The notes: generated by a model from the letters alone, not told the origin. DNA of 64,000 nucleotides from Chlamydiota bacterium (GCA_021772335.1 JAJFMD010000006.1:62001-126000); one strand, 5' to 3'. Shown: positions 1-9,445, counted from the stretch's first letter. Numbers and translations: made by a program.

Positions 1-446
1 GCGGGTTGTAAGAGCGTCCAGGTCTTGTTGCAACGCCCATCGCTGCAGACTTGACAAATTGATTCGAGGGGCCTTCGATAAAATTTTCAAATTTATAAAA
101 AGCATTCAGCGAGATTTGTTGAGGAATATCATCATTAGCTTTTTCATTCGTAGTTTCATCAGGCTTAGTAATCACTACCTCAGCATGATGAGGAGCAACA
201 ATGACAAAATCAATTGCAGGCTCACCGTGAGAATCCGATGGAAAAAACGCGCATAAATCGCGCTTGTAATTATCGATTAAATATTCCTGAACAAAAATAT
301 TGGGAACATGCAAAACAGTGCGCCCGCTATCAGATTCAGCGAGCTTGATGGGTGCAATCCAGTTCTCAAATTCCGCTGAAGAACATTTCTCTTCAATATA
401 CTCGAGAAACTGCGTCCACATATTGAGAGCATCACTTGTCAGCATT
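1..446 (-). CDS. dnaA: DnaA replication initiator, N-terminal part (runs off the window)
   Basis: This is the 5' end of a minus-strand gene; about 148 codons lie in the window and the rest is beyond base 1. The start is the ATG at 446-444 (M-L-T-S-D-A-L-N-M-W). The first ~90 residues fit DnaA domain I (W-x-x-F-L-E-Y-I, then F-x-N-W-I-A-P-I). The last part reads FENFIEGPSNQFVKSAA and ends at PGRSYNP, the well-known lead-in to the AAA+ Walker A of DnaA domain III, which itself is cut off. DnaA binds DnaA boxes and opens the origin, or acts in regulation where there are two paralogues. Chlamydiae have two dnaA genes; the neighbours (CT274- and CT273-like) match dnaA2 (CT275) of C. trachomatis, so this is probably that copy. 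Confidence 0.93.
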
Positions 447-831
447 CTCTAAAACCCACTCTCAGATTATTGACTGTGCGATTGTTAACACAGACTTTGA
501 TTTTCGTAGCTAAATTTACCATGTGAATTGATACACATCAAGGAGTTGTTCAATGCATGCGCAGACCAATAGATTTCTATACCGCGCACACCATTAAAAA
601 AGGAAGAGAAAAACAGGTTTACTACACATAACTTTTCGATAAGTGTCTTGGCTTCAATTCGCTTTGCCAAATCGCTCCTCCTTCCTTGGCCGTGCAATAG
701 CACTGTCCTGCGTCTTTCGAAAAGATTTTGCTGTGTGCCTTGAACCCGCTGATTTTTTTGTTAGCTTAAGTGATTTTAATTCTGAACGAATAGAAGATAA
801 AGCACGGGGGTAAAGGAGAAATTCAGTAAGG
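447..831. other. Intergenic gap upstream of dnaA
   Basis: These 385 bases hold no convincing gene. A 72-codon minus-strand frame (703-485) has a good Shine-Dalgarno-like GGAGGAGCG before an internal TTG, but its composition does not look like a protein. One site at 529-537, TGATACACA, differs by one base from the DnaA box TTATNCACA; a single near-match is weak evidence for autoregulation or an origin. The dnaA promoter must lie here but I cannot point to it. Confidence 0.4.
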
Positions 832-1227
832 CTAGCTATAGGCTTGGAGGAGTGCTGAGGCGCAATTTTTTGTTACTGGAGTTGCGCTTTTCTCCAGTTC
901 TCGAGCTTGTGTGATGGCTTGAAATTTATAGCCCAATGCAAAAAGAACCTTAGCACGATTCATTAAAGTGGGTTCATGATAAGGATCGAGCTTCAAAGCT
1001 TTCTCAATATAGTCGAGTGCTTTTAAATGATTTCCAATCTGTAGATAGAGAGCTCCAAGGGTTTGTGTGTCGTAAGCATTTTCACGATTTATGACATTTA
1101 ACCCCTCAAAAAATTTCAAAGCGATTGAATAGTGTCCCTGCTTTAGATAGCTATAACCGACTAAACGCAAATCAGTAATTTGCTCTTCATTCCAACCCAG
1201 AACATCGATCCAATCAATACGACTCAT
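832..1227 (-). CDS. Small TPR protein, CT274-like (possible type III chaperone-like protein)
   Basis: A 131-residue protein with at least two tetratricopeptide-like helical pairs: residues ~20-45 (GYSYLKQGHYSIALKFFEGL) and ~55-85 (LGALYLQIGNHLKALDYIEKALKLDP), then a third partial one. The small all-TPR layout resembles SycD/LcrH-class chaperones and YscG-type proteins, which bind secretion substrates or needle subunits. Its place between dnaA and the CT273-like gene (stop and start two bases apart) matches CT274 of C. trachomatis. No enzyme motif is present. The TPR fold is read from sequence; the chaperone role is inference from size and family. Confidence 0.8.
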   Translation of the reverse strand: MSRIDWIDVLGWNEEQITDLRLVGYSYLKQGHYSIALKFFEGLNVINRENAYDTQTLGALYLQIGNHLKALDYIEKALKLDPYHEPTLMNRAKVLFALGYKFQAITQARELEKSATPVTKNCASALLQAYS

Positions 1228-1229
1228 TT

Positions 1230-1709
1230 TTACCCCTTATGATATTGCGAACGTTTGTTATTAATTTCGATTAAATCTCGATCGAGTTGAGAGAGAAGCG
1301 TAAATAGAGAAGTGAGAGCTTCTTTTTCATTTGCTTCACCTTCGATTTCTTGTTTGCGCTCCCAGTCATATTCAAAAGTCGCATCGCGCATTGTCGCCTT
1401 TTCAATTCTCTCAAGCTGCACCTCTTTTTTATCTTCAGGTAAAGAAGGGATAATCAAGTGGGTAAACAAATTGCTTTTCATCGCAAAATAGTCTTGTGGA
1501 GTTGAAAACTCTGCCCACGTGACTTTTTCGCGGCCTAAGTCGAGTAAACCCTTTAGTTCAGGGGGATAAATAGGCAGGTTAACATCGAGAGAGGTCTTAG
1601 GCGGCATATATCGACCGCTTTCTGAAATCTCTCGATCAATAATCTGTTGATCGATTTCAAAGCGCGAATAAAAGTCGCCTGGCATTTCCGCAATAGTAAA
1701 AGGTGCCAT
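1230..1709 (-). CDS. Conserved chlamydial hypothetical protein, CT273-like
   Basis: A 159-residue soluble protein without signal peptide or membrane segment. The C-terminal half (residues ~85-159) is charged and likely helical, rich in E/K/R. It starts at ATG 1709 and is followed two bases after its stop by the TPR gene, so the two are probably co-transcribed and may work together. I recognise it by position: in C. trachomatis CT273 lies between rsmH (CT272) and the TPR gene CT274. Function unknown. In this genome the array of LGG-domain genes separates it from the rsmH cluster. Confidence 0.7.
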   Translation of the reverse strand: MAPFTIAEMPGDFYSRFEIDQQIIDREISESGRYMPPKTSLDVNLPIYPPELKGLLDLGREKVTWAEFSTPQDYFAMKSNLFTHLIIPSLPEDKKEVQLERIEKATMRDATFEYDWERKQEIEGEANEKEALTSLFTLLSQLDRDLIEINNKRSQYHKG

Positions 1710-1778
1710 ATATAAATTCCTTTAATATATGACACACAATTACCATAAATTGAAAAAACGATCAATTAATATAAAAAA

Positions 1779-2423
1779 TTAGGATGCATTTTTATTCTCA
1801 ATCAAAAAGGAGTCTAAAAGGGTTTCAAATTCACCTATTTTAGCAGATTCTTCCTCGTCAGGCTTCTCCAATTGAAAACCATTCATGTAAAGTTCAAGGT
1901 GTTCATCGCTCTCAGTACACCGAATACGACTACAAAAGATCATAGTGGGTTCATTGACTAATTCGATAAAGTCATCGCCAACACTCTTCATATAGGGTCT
2001 GTCTAAAGGAGGGGTCCAAAATTTCCCGGCAGATCTATAAGTCTCGGAAAGAAAAGGGGAAAAAACCCAGTTGCCTAGTTTATTTCCAAAAAGAAATAGC
2101 GTCGCCGTTGAGGGTTCCCTTACGCTATGATCTAAATAATGATAGCTTTCATAACGTCTTTTAAAGATGAAAATAACGAAATTTTTTGAGATGCTAATTT
2201 CAGTGGGATTTTGGGGATCTATTTTCTCGTAATTGACCTCAGTCTTTTTATACCACTCGACAAGAAAATGGTCATCAGGATGAGAGAAGTTATTGTTTTG
2301 CGGAATCGTCTCTAAAATATGTTGGGCACCGCCTAATGATTTTAACAAGTCACAATCAATATGTGTATCAAGAATTTGAATTTGTTCTATTTTTGATAGA
2401 GGACCCGATACTTCAGCTGTCAT
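1779..2423 (-). CDS. LGG/IPQN-domain family protein, copy 1
   Basis: A 214-residue single-domain member. L-G-G is at residues 30-32, I-P-Q-N-N-N at 41-46, YEKIDP near 65-70, TEISIS at 74-79 and FVIFIFKR just after; LFLFGNKLGNWVFSPFLS follows. The first ~20 residues are polar and Ser/Thr-containing, which would be compatible with a type III secretion signal, but this cannot be judged by eye. The tail after residue 180 is acidic and helical. An AAAGGAAT ribosome-binding site precedes the ATG at 2423. No known enzyme motif; function unknown. It is closest in wording to both halves of the next gene upstream. Confidence 0.85.
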   Translation of the reverse strand: MTAEVSGPLSKIEQIQILDTHIDCDLLKSLGGAQHILETIPQNNNFSHPDDHFLVEWYKKTEVNYEKIDPQNPTEISISKNFVIFIFKRRYESYHYLDHSVREPSTATLFLFGNKLGNWVFSPFLSETYRSAGKFWTPPLDRPYMKSVGDDFIELVNEPTMIFCSRIRCTESDEHLELYMNGFQLEKPDEEESAKIGEFETLLDSFLIENKNAS

Positions 2424-2452
2424 TTTTATTCCTTTTAAATTTCATCTAAAAA

Positions 2453-3709
2453 TTATTGATTCTTTCGTAAGTCTGCTAAAATACTATATAAAAGGGCGTT
2501 AAACTCTAACTCTTCTTTGGATAGCTCAGTTTGAAAACGCGCCATTGCTATTTCATGTTTTTCATGTTGCGCGGTGTGTTCAATTTGACTCGCAAAAGGT
2601 AATTGGGTGTTTTTGTGCAATTGAACGAAGTCATGTATGGAGCGAGATCGCTCTAAATAGGGCCTGTCAATAGAAGGATTGAAGCCTCCTGTGAAGCTTT
2701 CCCGTAAGCTTTTTGGAACAAAAGGGGAGAACACCCAATTGCCGAGATTATTCCCAAATAGGAAAAGTGTGACAGCTGATGGAATATTTATATTATGATC
2801 ATTATATCTAGAGCCTTCGTAAGGCCGGAGAAGAATAAAAATGACAAAGCTTCTAGAGATGCTGATTTCAGTAGGATTTTGAGGATTAATTGTTTCGTAA
2901 TCGATCTGAGTATTTTTGTACCATTGGGCAAGAAAATGATCGTTTGGGTGAACAAAATTATTGTTTTGAGGAATCCTTTCTAACATACGCTTAGCTCCTC
3001 GTAACTGTAGTCGTAGAGCTAAAGGAATATGCGACTTAATAAGTTCAATTTTCTCTTGATCTGTTAGAGTATTCGATATTGAAGTTCCATTATTATTTGT
3101 CGATAAAGATTGAACAGTTCCATTGGCTTTAGGAGGATTGGATTTCATTACGGCTAAACCAGTCATAGCAATTTCAGCACGTTCATCTTTTTCAGTGCAT
3201 TGAATATGACTTAGAAAAGGTTTATCGGGATCCTTAACTAATTCAACGAGAGAATTTTTAACGGGCAGAGTTTCCATGTATGGTCTGTCTAATTGAGGTC
3301 TCCAAACCCTCCCACGGAATAAATCATCTTTTGAGAGAAAGGGGGAGAACACCCAGTTGCCAAGCTTGTTTCCAAAAAGGAATAACGTCGCTGTTGATGG
3401 TGTTTTGATGCTATGATCTAGATGACTAAGGCTTTCAAAACATCTCTTAAAGATGAAAATGACCCAATTTCTCGAGATGCTGATTTCAGTAGGATGATTG
3501 GGGTCGATTTTCTCGTAATTGACCTCAGTCTTTTTATACCATTCGGCAAGCTGATGATCTGTTGGATGAGAGAAGTTATTGTTTTGCGGAATTGTCTTTA
3601 AAATATTTTGAGCACCGCCTAATGAATTCAACAAGTCATGATTAATATGATCTTGTAGAATCTGAATTTGCTCTTCAGGCGTTAAGCTATTTGAAATACC
3701 AGCTGCCAT
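2453..3709 (-). CDS. LGG/IPQN-domain family protein with two domains, copy 2
   Basis: A 418-residue protein made of two copies of the family domain. The first (residues ~1-190) has LGGAQNIL, TIPQNNNFSHP, TEISIS and LFLFGNKLGNWVFSPF. A linker rich in N, S and T (~195-212) leads to a second copy (~213-400) in which the L-G-G mark has become L-R-G (LQLRGAKRML) while IPQNNNF, TEISIS and FVIFILLR remain. The fusion looks like a tandem duplication that lost the stop between two units. It ends 29 bases before the copy 1 start and is probably co-transcribed with it. Function unknown. Confidence 0.85.
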   Translation of the reverse strand: MAAGISNSLTPEEQIQILQDHINHDLLNSLGGAQNILKTIPQNNNFSHPTDHQLAEWYKKTEVNYEKIDPNHPTEISISRNWVIFIFKRCFESLSHLDHSIKTPSTATLFLFGNKLGNWVFSPFLSKDDLFRGRVWRPQLDRPYMETLPVKNSLVELVKDPDKPFLSHIQCTEKDERAEIAMTGLAVMKSNPPKANGTVQSLSTNNNGTSISNTLTDQEKIELIKSHIPLALRLQLRGAKRMLERIPQNNNFVHPNDHFLAQWYKNTQIDYETINPQNPTEISISRSFVIFILLRPYEGSRYNDHNINIPSAVTLFLFGNNLGNWVFSPFVPKSLRESFTGGFNPSIDRPYLERSRSIHDFVQLHKNTQLPFASQIEHTAQHEKHEIAMARFQTELSKEELEFNALLYSILADLRKNQ

Positions 3710-3844
3710 TTATAATCCGCTTAAATCTTGTTTAAAGGATTTTAGCCCAAACCAGAAAAAAATAGAACTGTTTCCTGTTGTTAATTTAAAAATTGACTCA
3801 AAAACCTACAGATAATTGAATCAATGATTCAGTAATAGCATAGA

Positions 3845-4549
3845 TTATGATTGATTGGTCGATGCAGGTAAAACTTTGTTATTCCCGCAGGCTAACTTAA
3901 GAAGCTGGTTTCGCCCAGGCGATTTTGGTGTGGTGGGTTTTTCATAAACTAAATCTTCGAATTCATTAGGTGGTGTACTTGAAGAACTTTCATCTATAAA
4001 TCCAGCAGAGCTGAGTGAATCTGCCTCAGCATTCTCAGTGCATGAAAAGGTGTTGTGAAAATTGTTGTCGGGATTCTGGACTAATTGAACCATCGTATCA
4101 GCATGGTGAAAGTTTTCCATATAAGGCCTGTCTAGAGGAGGTGCCCATGACATAGCAGATAACCGATCATTCTTTGAAAGAAAGGGAGAAAACACCCAGT
4201 TGCCAAGCTCATTTCCAAATAGGAAGAGCGTTGCCGTTGATGGTTCTTTGATACTATGCTGAATATGTTCGTTGTTTTGATACCCTCTCTTAAAGATAAA
4301 AATGACAAAGCTTTTTGAGATGCTGATTTCCGTGGGGTGCTTAGGGTTGATTTTTTCGTATGTTGCTTTGGTCTTGTGATACCATTGGACAAGATGATGA
4401 TCTGTTGGATGAGAGAAATTGTTGTTTTGCGGAATTGTCTTTAGGATGTTTTCAACACCTCCTAGAGACTCAAGAAGATTTTGAGGGAGATAGGTATTAA
4501 GAATAGCGATGTGTTGCGTTCGGTCTAAGGGTGCGATTGCTGTTGTCAT
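3845..4549 (-). CDS. LGG/IPQN-domain family protein, copy 3
   Basis: A 234-residue single-domain member with LGGVENIL, TIPQNNNFSHP, YEKINP, TEISIS, FVIFIFKR and LFLFGNELGNWVFSPF. After the domain (from ~residue 180) comes a Ser/Thr/Pro-rich tail (ESSSSTPP, KPTTPKSPG) that looks disordered. It is flanked by gaps of about 130 bases on each side, so it may be its own transcription unit. No enzyme signature; function unknown. Confidence 0.85.
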   Translation of the reverse strand: MTTAIAPLDRTQHIAILNTYLPQNLLESLGGVENILKTIPQNNNFSHPTDHHLVQWYHKTKATYEKINPKHPTEISISKSFVIFIFKRGYQNNEHIQHSIKEPSTATLFLFGNELGNWVFSPFLSKNDRLSAMSWAPPLDRPYMENFHHADTMVQLVQNPDNNFHNTFSCTENAEADSLSSAGFIDESSSSTPPNEFEDLVYEKPTTPKSPGRNQLLKLACGNNKVLPASTNQS

Positions 4550-4680
4550 TGTTCGGCCTTTGGTAAATTGAAGATAGTTATTTTCTGTAACTGAATAGGT
4601 TTTACAAGCACAATAATGAAGACAATAGATTGATATTTGTCTCTAAAGATAATTTGATTGATCAGCTGGAAGGAAAGGAC

Positions 4681-5250
4681 TTATCCAAATAAATCATCGT
4701 ACATTATTTTTTCTCTGAGGTAAGAAAACAACCCTTCATCATCAGAGCAACTAAGATCTCTATTCCCGCTTGAAGGAGTGCTTGTTGCAAGAGAATCTAA
4801 AGAAATTGGCACATTATTATGCTCAATGACTTGCGACAGGGTTAGAACCGGATAGGCGATTATACTAGGAGGAATTTTCCTGACTTGAGCCATTTCTATT
4901 GGAACAATAGGGGAAATTAGCGTGCAAGAAGAGCCTTTGTTTGATAAGACAAAAAGGCTTAATGGAGCAACCAGTAAAGAATTTGTGATTTCACGGCGAA
5001 GTAGGAAAATCACAAAATTCTCGGAAATACTGATTTCCAAGTTAGTCTTGGGGTTTATTTTTTCAAAAGAAAGTGCTTTGAACCATTCATTAAGTTCTGA
5101 TGTTGGATGAGCGAAGTTGTTGTTTTGAGGAATAGTTTCCAAAACGTTGTCTACACCGCCCAGTGACGTTAATAATTCTTTGGGTACACAAGTCTCGAGA
5201 CTTTGAATTTGCTGCTCGCGAGATAAGGGTTCTGTTATACTTGTTGTCAT
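4681..5250 (-). CDS. LGG/IPQN-domain family protein, copy 4
   Basis: A 189-residue member with TSLGGVDNVL, TIPQNNNFAHP, FEKINP, LEISIS (T to L) and FVIFLLRR. Its second half is more diverged: the L-F-V-L strand is kept but the SPF mark is S-P-I. The start ATG 5250 lies 18 bases from the end of copy 5, so copies 4 to 7 (4681-6870) probably form one operon transcribed leftward. Function unknown. Confidence 0.82.
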   Translation of the reverse strand: MTTSITEPLSREQQIQSLETCVPKELLTSLGGVDNVLETIPQNNNFAHPTSELNEWFKALSFEKINPKTNLEISISENFVIFLLRREITNSLLVAPLSLFVLSNKGSSCTLISPIVPIEMAQVRKIPPSIIAYPVLTLSQVIEHNNVPISLDSLATSTPSSGNRDLSCSDDEGLFSYLREKIMYDDLFG

Positions 5251-5268
5251 GATTCACTCTGGGTAATT

Positions 5269-5790
5269 TTAAATGCTGTTCTTGCAGCTTACATAGCGGC
5301 TAGCAAGCTCCGATATTTGTAGAGGGGTTTCGGTAATAGATGCATCTTCGTTTGTAAGTAATTTGATTGCTGCGTCTCGAGATATTAGAGGCCAGAATTT
5401 ATTTTGATGGTCTACTGGGTAATAAGGGCCATAGATAGATTGGCTGCCAAGAGAAAATGCAATCAAGCTTACCGGCATTTCTTCAAATCCTTGTGGATTA
5501 GGGTAATCTTCTATTTGTCTACGGACGACAAAAATCACAAAATCTTTAGAAATACTGAGCTCCGTATTGTGTTGTGCATCGATTTCTTGATAAGTTCTAT
5601 TTCCTTGACAACCAATCCGATGGGACAAATTCATGAATTTTTTAGGATGAGAGAAGTTGTTGTTTTGAGGGATGGTTCTCAAAACGTTGTCGACCCCGCC
5701 CAATGACGTTAATAGTGCTTTGGGTACATAATCTTCGAGACTCTGAACTTGCTGCTCGCGTGTTAAGGTTTCTGATACGGCTGTTGTCAT
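5269..5790 (-). CDS. LGG/IPQN-domain family protein, copy 5
   Basis: A 173-residue member: LGGVDNVL, TIPQNNNFSHP, YQEIDAQHNTELSIS, FVIFVVRRQIE, then SLIAFS and GPYYPVDHQNKFWP. It is a close, recent duplicate of copy 6: the segment at 5503-5565 differs from 6043-6105 by only a few bases. It starts three bases after the end of copy 6, so translation is probably coupled. Function unknown. Confidence 0.84.
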   Translation of the reverse strand: MTTAVSETLTREQQVQSLEDYVPKALLTSLGGVDNVLRTIPQNNNFSHPKKFMNLSHRIGCQGNRTYQEIDAQHNTELSISKDFVIFVVRRQIEDYPNPQGFEEMPVSLIAFSLGSQSIYGPYYPVDHQNKFWPLISRDAAIKLLTNEDASITETPLQISELASRYVSCKNSI

Positions 5791-5793
5791 GAT

Positions 5794-6327
5794 TCAATCC
5801 CAACAAAGTCCTGAGATATTGCTTGCACTCTCAAAAAGGGCTAAAATCTCATCTTTTGATTTAGGAGTTTCAGTGATCGATGCAACCTCCTCTTCTACTA
5901 AACGAATTGCCTGTTGTTTTGATAATGTGGGCCAGAATTTATTTTGATGATCTACTGGGTAATAAGGACCATGGATATGATTGCCCATCATCGAGAATGC
6001 AATCAAGCTTATCGGCACTCCTTCAAACCCTTGTGGATTAGGGTAACGTTCTATTTGTCTACGGACGACAAAAATCACAAAATCTTTAGAAATATTGATT
6101 TCCGTATTGTGTTGTGCATCGATTTGTTCATATTTCATGAATCTCGAATACATAAGTCGATTGGCTAAATTATCATCTTCAGGATGAGAGAACTTGTTGT
6201 TTTGAGGGATCGATTTCAAAACGTTGTCGACACCGCCCAATGACGTTAACAATTCTTTGGGTACGTAAGCCTCGAGGCTTTGAACTTGCTGCTCGCGTGT
6301 TAAGGGTTCTGATACGCCTGTTGTCAT
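5794..6327 (-). CDS. LGG/IPQN-domain family protein, copy 6
   Basis: A 177-residue member: LGGVDNVL, SIPQNNKFSHP, YEQIDAQHNTEINIS, FVIFVVRRQIE and GPYYPVDHQNKFWP. Sister to copy 5 by near-identical central DNA, but the N-terminal insert between the IPQN motif and YEQID and the last 30 residues have already diverged, so different parts of the domain change at different speeds. Preceded by an AGGAGTAAAAA ribosome-binding site. Function unknown. Confidence 0.84.
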   Translation of the reverse strand: MTTGVSEPLTREQQVQSLEAYVPKELLTSLGGVDNVLKSIPQNNKFSHPEDDNLANRLMYSRFMKYEQIDAQHNTEINISKDFVIFVVRRQIERYPNPQGFEGVPISLIAFSMMGNHIHGPYYPVDHQNKFWPTLSKQQAIRLVEEEVASITETPKSKDEILALFESASNISGLCWD

Positions 6328-6393
6328 TTTTTACTCCTGTTAAGGTTGTTTTCCCTGGGAATTTGTTTTATTTGAAAATCTCAAAATTTTATC

Positions 6394-6870
6394 TCATGAT
6401 ATACGAGTTTCAGAAATAGATGCATTTGGATCTCTTACTAAATTGCTTGCCTGGGTTTCCCATAATCTAGGGGTGAAATGCATTTCACAGTTTGTTGAAC
6501 AATAAGGGCCATAGATAGTCCTCTGCATGTTAGAAAACGCAATCAAACTGACTGGTAATCCTTGGTTTTTCAGAGAATGAGGATGTTTTTCTACACTTCT
6601 ACGAACAATAAAAATCACAACATCTTTAGAAATACTGATTTCTGTATGGTGTTGAGAATCGATCTCTCCATAGCTTCTGCTTGCTCGGTACGCACAACGA
6701 TCTGTAAGATTAGTGCTGTTTGTAGGATGTGGAAAATTGTTGTTTTGAGGGATGGTTCTCAAAACGTTGTCGACACCGCCCAATGAGTCTAATAAATCTT
6801 TGGGTACATAAGTTTCGAGACTTTGAACTTGCTGCTTGCGTGTTAAGGATTCCGATACGGCTGTTGTCAT
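6394..6870 (-). CDS. LGG/IPQN-domain family protein, copy 7 (shortest)
   Basis: The shortest member, 158 residues, close to the bare domain: LGGVDNVL, TIPQNNNFPHP, YGEIDSQHHTEISIS, VVIFIVRR, LIAFS and GPYCSTNCEMHFTP. It ends at S-E-T-R-I-S, just past the last shared stretch (SNLVRDPNASISET), so it gives a practical estimate of the domain's minimal length. The ribosome-binding site is GGAGTGAAAA before ATG 6870. It is the first gene of the probable copy 7-6-5-4 operon. Function unknown. Confidence 0.84.
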   Translation of the reverse strand: MTTAVSESLTRKQQVQSLETYVPKDLLDSLGGVDNVLRTIPQNNNFPHPTNSTNLTDRCAYRASRSYGEIDSQHHTEISISKDVVIFIVRRSVEKHPHSLKNQGLPVSLIAFSNMQRTIYGPYCSTNCEMHFTPRLWETQASNLVRDPNASISETRIS

Positions 6871-7017
6871 TTTTCACTCCTAGTTAAGAATAGATTAAGA
6901 TTTGTAGCGCAATCAGGAAAAATTAGGAAGTCTTTTAAAAAACAGGACTCTTAAACCAGCATTAACATTGATGCTTTGTTGAGTGCAGGATTATTACAGA
7001 TAAACTGTGTTGCATAA

Positions 7018-8145
7018 TTAAGAAACCGTGTTTGGCAGCTCAAGGTCACTGATTCGAATTTCCGCCTGAGGAGATTTAAAAATCTCTACTAGCTTATTGA
7101 AATTTGTCACTGGGCAATATATTGAATCGATGTGCTTTTGATCTTTAGGAAAAAAGGGTCCAAAAAAGGCGATTTCTCTTTTTCTATAAATTGGGTCAGC
7201 AAATAGGAAAAGGTTAACTGTGTTTTCATATTTTTTCCCTTCGTAGATGAATGACCGTTTTACAAAATAAAGGATGCATTCATCGCTATATGCAATTTCG
7301 GTATCATATTTTTCATCTACAATTTCATAACGAAGAACTTGATTCCTGTTAAAGAAACGAGAATCGAGGATTATAGCATCTTCTTGGAACGTTTGTTTTA
7401 TCCATGGGATAAAAGTGGTGTTGATAGGACTTTTCTGAAAAATTTCTTCCGGGCCTCCTAAGGCCTTGGCGATATTTTCGGGAAGTAAATACTCAATATT
7501 TTCATAAAGAGTGATCCATCCTATAGATCTGTTTGGACTTTTCAAAACATTTGCTAGATAGCAATGGTTTTTAACCAAGGCCGATACAATTCCTTCTCTA
7601 GGATTGGATGGGTTGAGTTGGGGTACATCTAAATCGGGGTGAATGATGGTTTCATTGGGGGCCATTTGATCTCTACTTTCTCGATCATATGTCTCATAAA
7701 CAATGGATCCATTTTTATCTATGAAATCAGCAGGAAGAAAAGGTCCTACACACATGCTTGCTTGATGATGAAATTCAGGCTGATTAGCGGGGAAAATATC
7801 AGAAAATAGAAAAAGATGAAGTGCACGATCAACAGGAAGGCCAGGTTTTAAGAAGTCGGTATATCCTCCATAATCTCTTTTGACTAAGAAGATAACAAAG
7901 TGTGACGAAATACTAATTTCAGTAAGGTGGTCAGGATCGATTATCTCATAGGAAATTTCTCTCTGTTCAACCCAAGATAAAATGTCGCTATTTTGTGGAT
8001 GATTTCCTTGCAGAAGGGGGTTTTGTGGAATGGTAGCGAGGATGTTTTCTGCGCTGCCCAAGGATTTTAATAGTTGCGTAGGGAGCAGTTTGTTGAGAAA
8101 GGTGATATGTTGAGATTGAACTGATGGACTTGTGATTGTAGCCAT
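7018..8145 (-). CDS. LGG/IPQN-domain family protein with two domains, copy 8
   Basis: A 375-residue two-domain member. Domain 1 (~1-200): LKSLGSAENIL (G-G to G-S), TIPQN, YEIIDPDHLTEISIS, FVIFLVKR, LFLFSD and VGPFLPAD. Domain 2 (~215-365): LGGPEEIF, an altered S-P-I-N-T-T-F in place of IPQN, YEIVDEKYDTEIAYS, LYFVKR, LFLFADP and FGPFFPKD. The two halves align with copy 9's halves rather than with copy 2's, so two-domain forms arose or spread more than once. It starts 62 bases after copy 9 ends. Function unknown. Confidence 0.84.
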   Translation of the reverse strand: MATITSPSVQSQHITFLNKLLPTQLLKSLGSAENILATIPQNPLLQGNHPQNSDILSWVEQREISYEIIDPDHLTEISISSHFVIFLVKRDYGGYTDFLKPGLPVDRALHLFLFSDIFPANQPEFHHQASMCVGPFLPADFIDKNGSIVYETYDRESRDQMAPNETIIHPDLDVPQLNPSNPREGIVSALVKNHCYLANVLKSPNRSIGWITLYENIEYLLPENIAKALGGPEEIFQKSPINTTFIPWIKQTFQEDAIILDSRFFNRNQVLRYEIVDEKYDTEIAYSDECILYFVKRSFIYEGKKYENTVNLFLFADPIYRKREIAFFGPFFPKDQKHIDSIYCPVTNFNKLVEIFKSPQAEIRISDLELPNTVS

Positions 8146-8207
8146 GTGTTCCTCCTAATGAAGATCGCTAACTGATTTAGATGATTTCAGTAGCTCGTTC
8201 ATATCGA

Positions 8208-9296
8208 TTAAGTACTAGTGTCTAATAAATTATCTTGAACAATCATTTTTTTCGGGTCTTTCACGATTGTTGTTAGCTCGGCAATATTATCTATTTTGAA
8301 GCTTGAGTGAGGAATTTGTTTTTGCCAGGGGTGAACAAAGGGGCCGATGAAGGTGATATCAGGATCATTGAAAAGAAAAAGACAGAGAGACTTTTCAAGG
8401 GTGCCATCAGGATGGTTAAAAGGGCGGATGAGAAAAAAAATCACGCTATAAGTCGTGATGAACATTCTGAAGGGATAACGATCGTTGATATAATTATAGT
8501 TAATTTGTGATTTTGCGATTAATTGCTCAATAGTATTTTCATCTAGAGCTGGAGGAATAAATCCAAAATGAGATTGCATCGCACTCCCAAATTCCATTTG
8601 GTGGGTGAAGTTGCGTAAAATTGACGAGGCTCCGCCGAGAGCAGTGAGAGTGATTTCGGGTATTAAGTATTCAAGGATGGCAGCGTCATCTGCTTCTCCA
8701 ACACGAAGGCCAGGATTTGAGAGGATGCTCGCAAGGTTGCAATAATTTTTGTAGGGGGCGATTCGGACGCCTGTCATGGGATCATAAGGATCGGGTATAG
8801 GCATAAATGATGCTTTGTGAGTGTCATCGGATTCTTTTTGTTTATTTCGTGTCAATTCGATGATGACATTGTCTTCTTCAAGGCGATTTCTAAAATCTAG
8901 AAAAGGACCCATAAATTGCGCTGTGCTATTGCTTAATTTGGAGTTGTCAAGCGCATTGGTTCCATAAAAGGCAAAGAGTGATAAAGCCTTATTGAGAGTA
9001 AATAGCTGTTTCCCATTAGATGGGGAGTGTTCGACATAGGCGCGTCTGACTAAAAAGATGACTCCTTGCTCGGAAACATGAATTTCTAAGGGATTGGAGG
9101 CCGTTCCATAGTGAATATCGATTTTTCGGATCCAGGCGGGCCAATCTTCTTCGTTGGATTTGGGCGATAAAGTGATATTTTGTGGAATTGTCGCTAGGAT
9201 GTTTTTCACCCCGCCAAGAGACTGTAAGATTTTCTCTGGGACAAATTGTGTCAGAAGACTTGTTTGGCGCTCTGCGCTTATTGTTGCAACTGCCAT
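8208..9296 (-). CDS. LGG/IPQN-domain family protein with two domains, copy 9
   Basis: A 362-residue two-domain member. I take the ATG at 9296 as start because AAAGGTGAAA lies just before it; a GTG six bases further upstream is possible. Domain 1: LQSLGGVKNIL, TIPQN, EIHVS in place of TEISIS, VIFLVRR, LSLFAFYG and MGPFLDF. Domain 2: LGGASSIL, no clear IPQN, YNYINDRYPFRMFIT, VIFFLIRPF, LCLFLFNDP and FIGPFVHP. Domain 2 is among the most diverged copies in the array. Function unknown. Confidence 0.82.
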   Translation of the reverse strand: MAVATISAERQTSLLTQFVPEKILQSLGGVKNILATIPQNITLSPKSNEEDWPAWIRKIDIHYGTASNPLEIHVSEQGVIFLVRRAYVEHSPSNGKQLFTLNKALSLFAFYGTNALDNSKLSNSTAQFMGPFLDFRNRLEEDNVIIELTRNKQKESDDTHKASFMPIPDPYDPMTGVRIAPYKNYCNLASILSNPGLRVGEADDAAILEYLIPEITLTALGGASSILRNFTHQMEFGSAMQSHFGFIPPALDENTIEQLIAKSQINYNYINDRYPFRMFITTYSVIFFLIRPFNHPDGTLEKSLCLFLFNDPDITFIGPFVHPWQKQIPHSSFKIDNIAELTTIVKDPKKMIVQDNLLDTST

Positions 9297-9445
9297 TTTC
9301 ACCTTTGTGTTGCATCAACTTACAATGAGATTACAATAAAGAAAGAAAAATGGGAAAGACTTATTACTGATAGCTCTGCTATTTTTTTCATTTCTTGGTA
9401 ACAAGAATTCTAAATCAAATAGCAGGTGGTGTTTTTTATGCTCAG

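Noticed and set aside
485-703. 72-codon minus-strand open frame upstream of dnaA, with GGAGGAGCG before an internal TTG
   Set aside because: Residue make-up is unlike a folded protein and no family is recognised; only the Shine-Dalgarno match speaks for it.
447-831. Chromosome origin beside dnaA
   Set aside because: Only one near-match to a DnaA box and no AT-rich 13-mer cluster; dnaA2 of chlamydiae is not known as the origin marker.
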